Shown one piece after another: positions 1-7,096 of a stretch of 11,145 nucleotides of DNA. Every line of letters starts with the position of its first letter. Positions within the stretch are counted from its first letter, which is position 1. The stretch is from an uncultured Clostridia bacterium. GTDB taxonomy: Bacteria > Bacillota > Clostridia > Acetivibrionales > CALMWN01. The translations under genes and the position numbers were made by a program. The notes under the pieces were generated by a model, which worked only from the letters and a program-made list of their open reading frames with translations, was not told the DNA's origin and did no database searches. The stretch is from positions 1 to 11,145 of the forward strand of contig CALMWN010000133.1 in the NCBI GenBank assembly GCA_937873555.1, read 5' to 3'.

Positions 1-1
1 C

Positions 2-592
2 ATAGAGAGATACAGCACACTGCGCTCATGGACTGCTGTCGAAAGGGCTGACGTGTGTCTCATAATGATAGATGCCGTTGACGGTGTCACTGAACAGGAT
101 ACCAAGATAGCCGGCTATGCGCATGATCAGGGCAAGGCCTCCATAATTGTGGTCAACAAGTGGGACCTGGTGGAGAAATCGACCGGAACCCTTGAAGAGT
201 ACCGGAAAACTGTTATGGAAAAGCTTGGCTTTATGACCTATGCACCTGTGGTTTTTATCTCTGCAAAGACGGGGCAGCGGGTCAATAAACTGTTCGAGCT
301 CATCAAGTTTGTTGCAGACCAGGCTGCCTTCAGGATATCGACAGGTATGCTGAATGACCTTGTAAACGAAGCCGTAGCGATGGTCCAACCTCCATCAGAC
401 AAGGGAAAGCGGCTGAAAATTTATTATATGACGCAATCGGGTGTCAAGCCGCCTACTTTTGTGATATTTGTCAATGATGTCGAATTGATGCATTATTCGT
501 ATGAAAGGTATCTGGAGAACCATTTAAGAAAGAGCTTCGGCTTTGAAGGCACTCCAATCAGGTTCATACACAGACAGAAGGAAAGCGATTGA
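2..592 (+). CDS. der: Ribosome-assembly GTPase Der (EngA), C-terminal part
   Basis: The frame is open from the left edge and ends at TGA 590-592; the start and the whole first GTPase domain lie outside the window. Visible is the end of the second GTPase domain: the G4 motif NKWD (codons from 155), the G5-like SAK (260-268), and the switch-region stretch RSWTAVERADV before it. A C-terminal KH-like domain follows (about 350-580), including KIYYMTQSGVKPPTF and HYSYERYLENHLR, which are typical of Der. Der is an essential cytoplasmic protein with two tandem GTPase domains that acts in maturation of the 50S ribosomal subunit. The frame is intact. An intrinsic terminator follows within 5 bases of the stop, so this gene probably ends its transcription unit. 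Der next to plsY, gpsA and spoIVA is a common Firmicute order. Identification is secure; only truncation by the window edge limits it. Confidence 0.96.
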   Translation: MERYSTLRSWTAVERADVCLIMIDAVDGVTEQDTKIAGYAHDQGKASIIVVNKWDLVEKSTGTLEEYRKTVMEKLGFMTYAPVVFISAKTGQRVNKLFELIKFVADQAAFRISTGMLNDLVNEAVAMVQPPSDKGKRLKIYYMTQSGVKPPTFVIFVNDVELMHYSYERYLENHLRKSFGFEGTPIRFIHRQKESD

Positions 593-596
593 ATAT

Positions 597-621
597 AATC
601 CGGGTTCACACCCGGATTTTT
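597..621 (+). terminator. Intrinsic terminator after der
   Basis: A perfect 9-bp stem, AATCCGGGT (597-605) paired with ACCCGGATT (610-618), has a 4-base loop TCAC and runs straight into a T-tract (617-621). It sits 4 bases after the der stop codon and just before the predicted plsY promoter. The T-tract is short (5 T), so some read-through is possible. Confidence 0.85.
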
Positions 622-629
622 AACTGCTC

Positions 630-658
630 TTGATTAAATACAGCCTGACTGTTATACT
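630..658 (+). promoter_or_regulatory. Sigma-A-type promoter of plsY-gpsA
   Basis: TTGATT (630-635) and TATACT (653-658) are separated by exactly 17 bases, close to the vegetative consensus TTGACA-17-TATAAT. Position right after the der terminator and before plsY fits a new transcription unit. Predicted start of transcription is near 665, leaving a leader of roughly 95 bases in which I see no known riboswitch. Confidence 0.7.
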
Positions 659-748
659 AAGACTTGAATCCAGACAAGTAATATTTTTCATGATGAAAAC
701 TTCAAAGGTCTTTTTATGTATCTTGTGTTTATTCCAAATCGTATATGC

Positions 749-755
749 AGGGGTG
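749..755 (+). promoter_or_regulatory. Ribosome binding site that fixes the plsY start
   Basis: AGGGGTG lies 6 bases before the ATG at 762. The same frame is open back to a TTG at 630 and also has ATG codons at about 687-690, but none of these has a comparable upstream site, so 762 is preferred. Confidence 0.75.
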
Positions 756-761
756 AATGGT

Positions 762-1388
762 ATGATTCTGGCGTTAAAGCTTGTATTTGTGGCACTTGTG
801 GGATATCTTCTGGGGAGTGCCAATACGTCTATTATTGTGGGAAGGTTTTATGGAGTGGACGTCAGGAAGCATGGAAGCGGAAATGCGGGAATGACGAATA
901 CGCTCAGGACTTTGGGAAAGACCGCTGCAATTCTTGTCACTATAGGTGATATTCTTAAAGGTATAATTTCATGCCTTATAGGAATGTACCTTGTCGGGGA
1001 GGTTCCGGGAATCGGCTACCTGGGACTGATGGTTGGAGGAATAACAGCCATTCTTGGGCATAACTGGCCTGTTTACTTCGGCTTTAAAGGCGGGAAAGGT
1101 ATTCTCACTACCTTTTCGGTTATATTGATGATGAACTGGAAAATCGGTCTGGTATTATTCGGAGTATTTCTGATAATAGTGGCAATTACAAGATATGTAT
1201 CCCTGGGGTCCATTATCGGGGCAGCATTATTCCCTGTTGTTTCCCTGATACCCGTCTTCAATGAAACTTATGTGTTTGCATTGTTTGCCCTTATACTTGG
1301 ATTGATGGCAATCATAAGGCATAAGGCCAACATCAAAAGGATTCTTGAAGGCACCGAGTCAAAGCTTGGGCAAAAAAAGACAGGTTGA
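762..1388 (+). CDS. plsY: Acyl-phosphate:glycerol-3-phosphate acyltransferase PlsY
   Basis: Integral membrane enzyme that moves an acyl group from acyl-phosphate (made by PlsX) to sn-glycerol-3-phosphate, giving lysophosphatidic acid, the first committed step of phospholipid synthesis in most Gram-positive bacteria. The product is 208 residues, normal for the family. All three conserved loops are present: GSGNAGMTN (38-46), GHNWPVYFGFKGGKG (99-113) and RHKANIKRILEGTE (from 186). Between them are long hydrophobic segments, including one right at the N terminus (MILALKLVFVALVGYLLGS), as expected for a multi-span protein. The start at 762 is chosen for its ribosome binding site and because PlsY normally begins directly at its first membrane segment; a longer in-frame version reaching upstream would add a second hydrophobic leader and is unlikely. 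gpsA, which makes its substrate, follows 84 bases downstream with no visible terminator between, so the two are probably co-transcribed. Confidence 0.95.
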   Translation: MILALKLVFVALVGYLLGSANTSIIVGRFYGVDVRKHGSGNAGMTNTLRTLGKTAAILVTIGDILKGIISCLIGMYLVGEVPGIGYLGLMVGGITAILGHNWPVYFGFKGGKGILTTFSVILMMNWKIGLVLFGVFLIIVAITRYVSLGSIIGAALFPVVSLIPVFNETYVFALFALILGLMAIIRHKANIKRILEGTESKLGQKKTG

Positions 1389-1472
1389 TTTTTATTAGTA
1401 CATAGCTGAACTTATTGGCTGCTGATAATACTTACAGGTTTTGGCAAAGAGAGATAAATCGGAGGAATAAAA

Positions 1473-2501
1473 TTGGTTAAAAGGAGAATTTCCGTAATAG
1501 GTGCCGGCAGTATGGGCACTGCCGCTTCAATCCTTCTTGCGAAAAACGGGCATTCCGTAAAAATGTGGTCATTTCTGAAAGAAGAAGTGGAAATGATAAA
1601 CAGGATGCGGGAGCAAATCGACAAACTTCCCGGAATCATGGTACCCGAGGGGGTAGTTTGCACAGGAGATATGGAAGAGGCTTTAAAGGATTCGGAGCTT
1701 GTTGTTCTGGTTATACCCACACAGACTATCAGGCAGAATGCCGTAAAAATGGCCGGATACATAAAGGATGAAAGGGTTGTTGCCTGCTTTTCCAAAGGTC
1801 TGGAGGAAGCAACAGGGCTACGGCCTTCGGAGGTTATCGCGCAGGAAATCCCGAATGCGCAGTTTGTAGCGCTTTCAGGGCCATGTCATGCGGAAGAACT
1901 TGCAAGGGACATACCTTCAGCTTATGTTGCTGCATCCGAAAAAAGGTATGCTGCCGAGTTTATCCAGAATATATTTATGTCACCCAAGTTCAGGGTTTAT
2001 ACCAATCCCGACATTGTAGGGGTGGAGCTTGGCGGTGCCCTTAAAAATATTATTGCGCTGTGCGCCGGAATTTCAGATGGTCTTGGCTTCGGAGACAACA
2101 CCAAAGCGGCTTTGATGACCCGGGGAATTGCAGAAATTTCAAGGCTCGGGGTGGCTATGGGCGCAAACGCGCAGACCTTTGGCGGGCTTGCCGGCATAGG
2201 TGATTTGATTGTTACCTGTACCAGTATGCACAGCAGGAACAGACGTGCAGGGATACTGATCGGGCAGGGCAAAACCTTAAAAGATGCGCTGGAGGAAGTT
2301 AAAATGGTCGTAGAAGGGGTTTCAACCACCAGGCCTGCGTATGAACTGGCTAAAAGAATGAATGTATCAATGCCGATAACAGCCGAGGCTTATGAGATCC
2401 TGTTCAACGGCAAGAACCCAAAGCTTGCTGTTGCAGATTTGATGATGAGAAGCAAGACCCATGAAATTGAAGATGTTGTCCATAGCAGTGTTTGGTTATA
2501 A
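1473..2501 (+). CDS. gpsA: NAD(P)H-dependent glycerol-3-phosphate dehydrogenase GpsA
   Basis: Cytoplasmic enzyme that reduces dihydroxyacetone phosphate to sn-glycerol-3-phosphate, supplying the backbone for phospholipids and the direct substrate of PlsY encoded just upstream. The product is 342 residues, in the usual range. It has the Rossmann dinucleotide motif GAGSMG (10-15), the SKG motif (107-109), SGP followed by HAEE (135-142), the active-site lysine in ELGGALKN (Lys191), GIGD (241-244) and the substrate-phosphate segment SRNRRAG (254-260). The start is TTG 1473, with GGAGG (1461-1465) 7 bases upstream; the Rossmann motif then begins at residue 10 as normal. There is no ATG alternative before the motif. 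The stop is TAA 2499-2501. The frame is complete and no oddities were seen. Confidence 0.97.
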   Translation: MVKRRISVIGAGSMGTAASILLAKNGHSVKMWSFLKEEVEMINRMREQIDKLPGIMVPEGVVCTGDMEEALKDSELVVLVIPTQTIRQNAVKMAGYIKDERVVACFSKGLEEATGLRPSEVIAQEIPNAQFVALSGPCHAEELARDIPSAYVAASEKRYAAEFIQNIFMSPKFRVYTNPDIVGVELGGALKNIIALCAGISDGLGFGDNTKAALMTRGIAEISRLGVAMGANAQTFGGLAGIGDLIVTCTSMHSRNRRAGILIGQGKTLKDALEEVKMVVEGVSTTRPAYELAKRMNVSMPITAEAYEILFNGKNPKLAVADLMMRSKTHEIEDVVHSSVWL

Positions 2502-2542
2502 ATAAATTTATCAGAATTATGTAAACAAAATGAATTTGATAT

Positions 2543-2581
2543 GGAATGTAGGGGAGGACGACTCTGTCCACCCACATCTCC
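2543..2581. repeat. Imperfect REP-like hairpin between gpsA and spoIVA
   Basis: The core GGAC (2556-2559) / GTCC (2566-2569) has loop GACTCT. It continues past an A-A mismatch with GGG/CCC (2552-2554, 2571-2573), then past a 2-base bulge with ATGT/ACAT (2546-2549, 2574-2577). No T-tract follows, so it is not a terminator. The form GGGGA-GGAC-loop-GTCC-ACCC recalls short dispersed palindromes known from clostridial genomes, but only one copy is in this window, so repeat status is inferred. The surrounding region from 2502 to the spoIVA start holds no gene. Confidence 0.4.
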
Positions 2582-2594
2582 AATAGTAAACCAG

Positions 2595-2626
2595 AAAGTG
2601 AGCAAATAAAACGGCTCACTTTTTTT
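2595..2626 (+). terminator. Intrinsic terminator after gpsA
   Basis: A perfect 9-bp stem, AAAGTGAGC (2595-2603) with GCTCACTTT (2614-2622), has a 10-base A-rich loop and a run of seven T (2620-2626). It closes the plsY-gpsA unit and separates it from spoIVA. Because the left arm starts with A residues and the right ends in T, it may also work weakly on the opposite strand. Confidence 0.88.
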
Positions 2627-2765
2627 GTAATATTAACAGAAGACAGACATATATTTAGTATAGAGAATATGGTAGTACCAGATATTTTTGACTGATATTG
2701 CGGTCTTTGTGATAAAAAGCATAAAACTAAGATTAATCATAAATCATATAGTTATGCATTCTCAT

Positions 2766-2779
2766 GAATTGTACAATTC
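2766..2779. promoter_or_regulatory. Perfect 14-bp palindrome upstream of spoIVA
   Basis: GAATTGTACAATTC is a perfect inverted repeat with no spacer, 14 bases before the spoIVA Shine-Dalgarno site. Such uninterrupted palindromes are typical of dimer-bound operators but could also form by chance in AT-rich DNA. spoIVA is sigma-E dependent in studied sporulating Firmicutes; I could not find a convincing sigma-E -35/-10 pair with correct spacing here, so the promoter itself is not called. Confidence 0.35.
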
Positions 2780-2793
2780 TTTTAAAATAAAGT

Positions 2794-2800
2794 AAGGAGG
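2794..2800 (+). promoter_or_regulatory. Ribosome binding site that fixes the spoIVA start
   Basis: AAGGAGG lies only 2 bases before an in-frame TTG (2803), but 8 bases before the in-frame GTG (2809). The second spacing is the normal one, so GTG 2809 is preferred. Confidence 0.75.
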
Positions 2801-2808
2801 GTTTGCGG

Positions 2809-4287
2809 GTGGAAAATATCAACATTTACCAGCAAATAGCTGAAAGAACACAGGGGGATATTTACATAGGTGTCGTAGGGCCGGTCAGAACAGGTAAATC
2901 AACCTTTATAAAGCGCTTTATGGATTTACTGGTAATTCCCAATATAGAGAACGCATACCAGAAGGAAAGGGCAAAGGATGAACTGCCGCAGAGTGCATCC
3001 GGCCGCACTATAATGACAACCGAGCCCAAGTTCATACCAAATGAGGCTGTTGAAATAATTGTAGATGACAATGTCAAACTTAAAGTAAGAATGATCGATT
3101 GCGTAGGCTACCTCGTCAGAGGGGCTCTTGGATACCTTGAAAACAATGCGCCGAGAATGGTCTCCACTCCCTGGTATGATTACCAGATTCCTTTCGGTGA
3201 AGCAGCGGAGCTCGGGACGAAAAAGGTTATAAACGAGCATTCCACCATAGGCCTCGTAATAACTACCGACGGCAGCATAACGGATATTGCGAGGGAAGAC
3301 TATGTAGAAGCGGAAGAACGCGTTGTCAACGAACTTAAAAGAATCAACAAGCCGTTTGTGATGATTCTGAATTCCGTCAGGCCATATGACAATGATACTA
3401 CGGCTTTAAGGGAAGCCCTTGAAGAAAAGTACTCTGTTCCGGTGCTGTGCCTGAATTGTGCCCAATTCAGAAATGAAGATGTGGATGCCATCATGGAAAG
3501 AATCCTGTATGAATTCCCGGTATGCGAAATAGGTATAAACATACCCAGGTGGATGGAGGCCCTTGAAGAAGACCATTGGCTGAAGGTCGATCTTATGGAG
3601 GCTGTTAAAAGTACTTTCAAGGATATAAGAAAAATCAGGGAAGTAAAGGACTCAATCGGGAAATTAGCCGGATATGAGTTTATCAGAAAAGCAAATGTGG
3701 AAGGTATAAACCTTGGGGAGGGAAAAGCCCTGATAGAATTGAGCGCTCCCGAGGGTTTATTCTACAGAATACTCAGCGATATGACAGGATTGGAGATCGA
3801 TGGAGATCACAGGCTGATCGGCCTGATGAGGGACCTTGCAAAAGTAAAGAAGGATTATGAAAAGATCGAATATGCACTTCACGAAGTCAGGGTAAAAGGG
3901 TATGGGATAGTAATGCCGCAAATGGATGAATTGTCACTTGAGGAGCCGGAAATTATCAAGCAGGGAAATAAATTCGGAGTGCGCCTCAAAGCGAGTTCTC
4001 CATCAATACATATGATCAGGGCTGACATAGAGACCGAAATAGCTCCGCTGGTAGGTACGGAAAAGCAGTCTGAGGAATTGGTCAATTACCTGCTGAAGGA
4101 ATTCGAAAGTGACCCGCGGAAAATATGGGAGTCAAACATATTTGGCAAATCCCTGCATGAGCTTGTGAGTGAGGGTCTGCAGAACAAACTGCACAGGATG
4201 CCTGAAGATGCGCAGCTGAAGCTCCAGGAAACATTACAAAGAATAATTAATGAGGGTAGCGGGGGACTAATCTGTATAATATTATAA
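2809..4287 (+). CDS. spoIVA: Stage IV sporulation protein A (spore coat ATPase SpoIVA)
   Basis: Morphogenetic ATPase that polymerises on the outer forespore surface in the mother cell and forms the base layer on which the spore coat is built; in Bacillus it is anchored by the small peptide SpoVM. From GTG 2809 the product is 492 residues, the same as I recall for Bacillus subtilis SpoIVA, and begins MENINIYQQIAERTQGDIY, which lines up with that protein end to end. It has a Walker A motif GPVRTGKST (24-32, Lys30), the conserved segment TIMTTEPKF after it, a Walker B-like MIDCVGY, and EHSTIGLVITTDGSI of the TRAFAC GTPase-like fold. The conserved C-terminal tail INEGSGGLICIIL is the region tied to SpoVM-dependent localisation. 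A start at TTG 2803 would add two residues but sits too close to its ribosome binding site. It is a stand-alone unit with terminators on both sides. It is direct evidence that the organism belongs to a sporulating lineage. Confidence 0.97.
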   Translation: MENINIYQQIAERTQGDIYIGVVGPVRTGKSTFIKRFMDLLVIPNIENAYQKERAKDELPQSASGRTIMTTEPKFIPNEAVEIIVDDNVKLKVRMIDCVGYLVRGALGYLENNAPRMVSTPWYDYQIPFGEAAELGTKKVINEHSTIGLVITTDGSITDIAREDYVEAEERVVNELKRINKPFVMILNSVRPYDNDTTALREALEEKYSVPVLCLNCAQFRNEDVDAIMERILYEFPVCEIGINIPRWMEALEEDHWLKVDLMEAVKSTFKDIRKIREVKDSIGKLAGYEFIRKANVEGINLGEGKALIELSAPEGLFYRILSDMTGLEIDGDHRLIGLMRDLAKVKKDYEKIEYALHEVRVKGYGIVMPQMDELSLEEPEIIKQGNKFGVRLKASSPSIHMIRADIETEIAPLVGTEKQSEELVNYLLKEFESDPRKIWESNIFGKSLHELVSEGLQNKLHRMPEDAQLKLQETLQRIINEGSGGLICIIL

Positions 4288-4331
4288 ATATCGGGACATT
4301 TAAATTTTAACAAAGTAGTTATAATTTATAA

Positions 4332-4364
4332 AAAAGGGGATTGCTTGTTCAATCTCCTTTTTTT
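4332..4364 (+). terminator. Intrinsic terminator after spoIVA
   Basis: A 12-bp stem with one G-U pair, AAAAGGGGATTG (4332-4343) with CAATCTCCTTTT (4350-4361), has a loop of six bases CTTGTT. It is followed by the rest of a seven-base T-tract (4358-4364). It lies 45 bases after the spoIVA stop and upstream of the promoter for the next gene. The A-run/T-run symmetry means it could act in both directions. Confidence 0.88.
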
Positions 4365-4397
4365 AACTAAATTTTGGTTTTTAACATGCGACAATTG

Positions 4398-4406
4398 TGG
4401 TATACT
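4398..4406 (+). promoter_or_regulatory. Extended -10 promoter of the phosphoglucomutase gene
   Basis: TGGTATACT matches the extended -10 pattern TGnTATAAT. The -35 region 17 bases upstream (around 4378-4383, TTTTTA) is poor, which is acceptable for an extended -10 promoter. Other TATAAT-like boxes exist at 4415-4420 and 4435-4440 but lack a -35 at normal distance. The predicted leader is about 100 bases, with no recognisable riboswitch. Confidence 0.5.
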
Positions 4407-4511
4407 ATGTAGCGTATAATGCCTTGATATTTCATATAATAGGAAACTTGCAAGTGGTGAACGTTTTTCTATAAAAAAGAGTGCTGACAGATTTTCTAAA
4501 GGAGGATTCAA

Positions 4512-6251
4512 ATGGGAAGCAGGGAGAAATATGAATTCTGGTTGAATAATGCTTACTTTGATGATGATACAAGAAAAGAGCTGGAGGATATCAGAGATAA
4601 TCCGAAGGAAATAGAAGAGCGTTTCTACAAGGACCTGGAATTCGGCACCGGGGGTTTGAGAGGAATTATCGGAGCCGGGACAAACCGGATGAATATCTAC
4701 ACAGTCAGGAAGGTTTCCCAGGGGCTTGCAGCTCATATATCAAAACAAGGTGAAGAACATAAAAAAAGAGGGATTGTTATTGCTTACGACTGCAGGAACA
4801 AATCACCTGAATTTGCTCTTGAAGCAGCAAAGGTTTTTGCAGGAAACGGAATAAAGGCATACCTTTTTGATGAATTAAGACCAACGCCTGAGCTGTCGTT
4901 CGCCGTAAGACAGCTGAAAGCAACCGCGGGCATAGTTGTCACTGCAAGCCACAACCCGAAGGAATACAACGGATACAAGGTTTATGGCGAAGACGGGGGA
5001 CAACTTCCACTGGAAGCATCCAATTCAGTACTGGAGGAAATAGAAAGCATATCGGATATTACAAAAGTCACGGTCATGGAAAAGGATCAGGCAATTGAAT
5101 CCGGCCTTCTCAAGATTATCGGAAAAGAGATTGACGATGTGTTTATGGAAAAACTGAAGACCTTGTCAATAAATAAAGACATAATCGAAAGAATGGCCGG
5201 TGAATTCAAAATAGTATACACTCCGCTCCATGGTACCGGAAATAAGCCGGTTAGAAGAATACTTGCCGAAACCGGTTTTAAGAATGTACTGGTTGTCAGG
5301 GAACAGGAGCTTCCCGATCCATCCTTTTCAACGGTCAAGTCTCCAAATCCGGAAGAAAGGGATGCATTCAAACTGGCAATCGATCTGGCAGGGCGTGAGA
5401 ATGTTGATCTGATAATAGGGACAGACCCTGATTGCGACAGGGTAGGGGTGGTTGTACGGAATGCAGGAGGGGAATATGTTGTTCTTACTGGAAACCAAAC
5501 GGGCTGCCTTCTACTCGAATATATCCTGTCACAAAAAAAGGCAAAGGGGAAACTGCCGGAAAATTCCTTCGCTGTGAAGACGGTAGTCACTACCGAATTG
5601 GCAAGAAGGATCGCACAGTACTATGAGGTTGAACTTGTAGAGGTATTGACAGGCTTCAAGTTTATAGGAGAGCAGATAAAACTTTTAGATGAGCAAGGAG
5701 ATAAAAAATACCTGTTTGGATTTGAAGAAAGCTATGGCTACCTTGCAGGTACTTTTGCACGGGATAAGGACGGAGTCGTAACATCCATGCTCGTGGCGGA
5801 AATGGCAGCATATTATAAATCCAGAGGGATGACCCTGTATGAAGGGCTTCAGGAGATATACAGCAGGTATGGGTATTACTTTGAGGGTATTACATCATAT
5901 ACTCTGGCGGGAAAAGAAGGAGTGGAAAAAATAAAATCCACCATGAGCAGGCTTCGGGAAGAAAGACCTGCAAGCTTCAATGGTTCTGAAGTTGCGGCAC
6001 TTAGGGATTATCTGCACAAAGAAAGATACCAGTTGGATAATGGCAGAAAAGAAGTTTTGTCACTTCCTGAATCGGATGTGCTGTATTATGAGATGGCAGA
6101 CGGCTCGTGGTTCTGTATCCGGCCATCGGGGACAGAGCCAAAGATAAAGATATATTACGGAGTATCCGATAAAAACCATGAACTTGCTTCAAAAAAATTG
6201 CAGGCTTTGCAGGATAATGTGCTTGCAGTTGTTAAAAAGCTGCTGGATTAG
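4512..6251 (+). CDS. pgcA: Phosphoglucomutase / alpha-D-phosphohexomutase (PgcA type)
   Basis: Cytoplasmic enzyme that interconverts glucose-6-phosphate and glucose-1-phosphate through a phosphoserine intermediate, feeding UDP-glucose synthesis for cell-wall polymers, glycolipids and storage sugars. The product is 579 residues, which matches the long PgcA-like Firmicute form rather than the shorter GlmM or ManB forms. All four domains of the family are marked: N-terminal FGTGGLRG (44-51), active-site serine loop TASHNP (144-149, Ser146 phosphorylated), metal-binding loop GTDPDCDR (303-310, Asp305/307/309), sugar-binding loop GFEESYG (403-409), and phosphate-binding loop RPSGTEPK (537-544). 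The start ATG 4512 has AAAGGAGG (4498-4505) 6 bases upstream. It has its own promoter, and its stop faces the stop of a convergent gene only 14 bases away. Activity on glucose versus mannose phosphates cannot be told from sequence alone; the GFEESYG loop, with two Glu, favours glucose. Confidence 0.94.
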   Translation: MGSREKYEFWLNNAYFDDDTRKELEDIRDNPKEIEERFYKDLEFGTGGLRGIIGAGTNRMNIYTVRKVSQGLAAHISKQGEEHKKRGIVIAYDCRNKSPEFALEAAKVFAGNGIKAYLFDELRPTPELSFAVRQLKATAGIVVTASHNPKEYNGYKVYGEDGGQLPLEASNSVLEEIESISDITKVTVMEKDQAIESGLLKIIGKEIDDVFMEKLKTLSINKDIIERMAGEFKIVYTPLHGTGNKPVRRILAETGFKNVLVVREQELPDPSFSTVKSPNPEERDAFKLAIDLAGRENVDLIIGTDPDCDRVGVVVRNAGGEYVVLTGNQTGCLLLEYILSQKKAKGKLPENSFAVKTVVTTELARRIAQYYEVELVEVLTGFKFIGEQIKLLDEQGDKKYLFGFEESYGYLAGTFARDKDGVVTSMLVAEMAAYYKSRGMTLYEGLQEIYSRYGYYFEGITSYTLAGKEGVEKIKSTMSRLREERPASFNGSEVAALRDYLHKERYQLDNGRKEVLSLPESDVLYYEMADGSWFCIRPSGTEPKIKIYYGVSDKNHELASKKLQALQDNVLAVVKKLLD

Positions 6252-6265
6252 AAGTACTTGCTCTG

Positions 6266-7003
6266 TTATGCATATATTATCATTCCGGGGATGGCATTGT
6301 ATTTGTCGGCTATTTTGTTAATAATTTCGCCGCAGGGTGTATTACCGGCATTCTTCCCATCCCTGGCACATGCTTTATAAATTTCAATATTGACAGATGC
6401 ACAAATATGACAGGGCTTTTTTTCTCTTGAGACTCCCAAAAACAACCCTTCCAGGGTCTCGTAATTTGCAATTGTCACAGAAGTGCTGACGGAAACGAAA
6501 TTTCTGAAGTAGTTCCTTATATCCAGGCTTTCGAAAAATGTACAGGGCGTCTTGAATATCCATGGTATGCAGCCTTTTTCAAGTGTGTAGAAATATGTGT
6601 CCAGAAAAGAGAAGATTCCAGGCAAAAGTGGGCTGCATTCTATGTAGGTCTGCCTGCCACATGAGAAGCAATATTCATGGCAGGGTGCTTTTGAAAGGTG
6701 ATTGCAGAAGGCACAGCATACAAAGTATTCAGACAAATGCAGCCGGTATATTTTATTACTCAGGTTATGCTCAAAATGGGTCTTGTAATTAATATCATCC
6801 ATACTAAGACCCGAAAAGAGCGGGATAATGTTCCCGCTGAAGAATCTTAGAAGGTCTAAAGTTTCCTTCAATTCCCCTTTGAATTTTTTGTAAATAAAAT
6901 TGTTGAAGAGCATATAATCAACTCTTTCAATGAGATTTAAAGCTATTGACTTGATGACGGCATTAGCTCCAATGCAGTTATCTGCACACAAAAGACGTTC
7001 CAC
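6266..7003 (-). CDS. Cysteine-rich protein of unknown function
   Basis: I do not recognise this protein. The minus-strand frame encodes 245 residues from GTG 7003 to TAA at 6266. Codon choice (ATA, AGA, AGG, TGC) matches the neighbours and the frame is long, so I take it as real coding sequence. There are 15 cysteines at 6, 10, 96, 97, 100, 108, 112, 115, 123, 145, 154, 198, 201, 212 and 224. The dense block CCAFC, then PCHEYCFSC, then Cys123, and a later CHIC pair, look like zinc-ribbon or metal-binding sites. The N-terminal 60 residues look helical and amphipathic. No signal peptide or clear membrane span is visible, so it is probably cytoplasmic. The start is doubtful: GTG 7003 has no ribosome binding site, while coding-like sequence continues upstream in frame to about 7027 without a standard start (see the separate finding on a one-base shift). 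The gene is convergent with pgcA, with no obvious terminator between, and divergent from the HD-GYP gene. Confidence 0.6.
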   Translation of the reverse strand: MERLLCADNCIGANAVIKSIALNLIERVDYMLFNNFIYKKFKGELKETLDLLRFFSGNIIPLFSGLSMDDINYKTHFEHNLSNKIYRLHLSEYFVCCAFCNHLSKAPCHEYCFSCGRQTYIECSPLLPGIFSFLDTYFYTLEKGCIPWIFKTPCTFFESLDIRNYFRNFVSVSTSVTIANYETLEGLFLGVSREKKPCHICASVNIEIYKACARDGKNAGNTPCGEIINKIADKYNAIPGMIIYA

Positions 7004-7096
7004 ATATTGCCATTCGCTTTGAATTATTTTATCATACCATCCTGGACAAAGCTTTTATTTCCCGGAGTAGTGAATCCAAACTTTTTATAGGTCTGA

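Noticed and set aside
630..761. N-terminal extension of PlsY from TTG 630 or ATG about 690, adding a second hydrophobic leader
   Set aside because: The extension overlaps the predicted promoter, has no ribosome binding site, and would put residues before the first membrane segment that the family normally lacks; ATG 762 has a good site.
1389..1472. Separate promoter or terminator between plsY and gpsA
   Set aside because: No stable hairpin with T-tract and no -35/-10 pair at normal spacing was found, so co-transcription is the simpler reading.
1412..1795. Minus-strand frame of 127 codons over the 5' part of gpsA
   Set aside because: It is opposite a well-supported gene with intact motifs, and its Ser/Thr/Ile-rich translation has no recognisable domain; it is an antisense shadow.
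2679..2760. Sigma-E promoter of spoIVA (GATATT, GATAAAA, CATAAAA, CATATAGT boxes)
   Set aside because: Several half-matches exist, but no -35 and -10 pair has the right spacing for sigma-E, so none is called despite the biological expectation.
6562..6792. Plus-strand frame opposite the Cys-rich gene
   Set aside because: It is short, has no ribosome binding site, and its codon pattern is less like the neighbours than the minus-strand frame; its Cys content is likely incidental.
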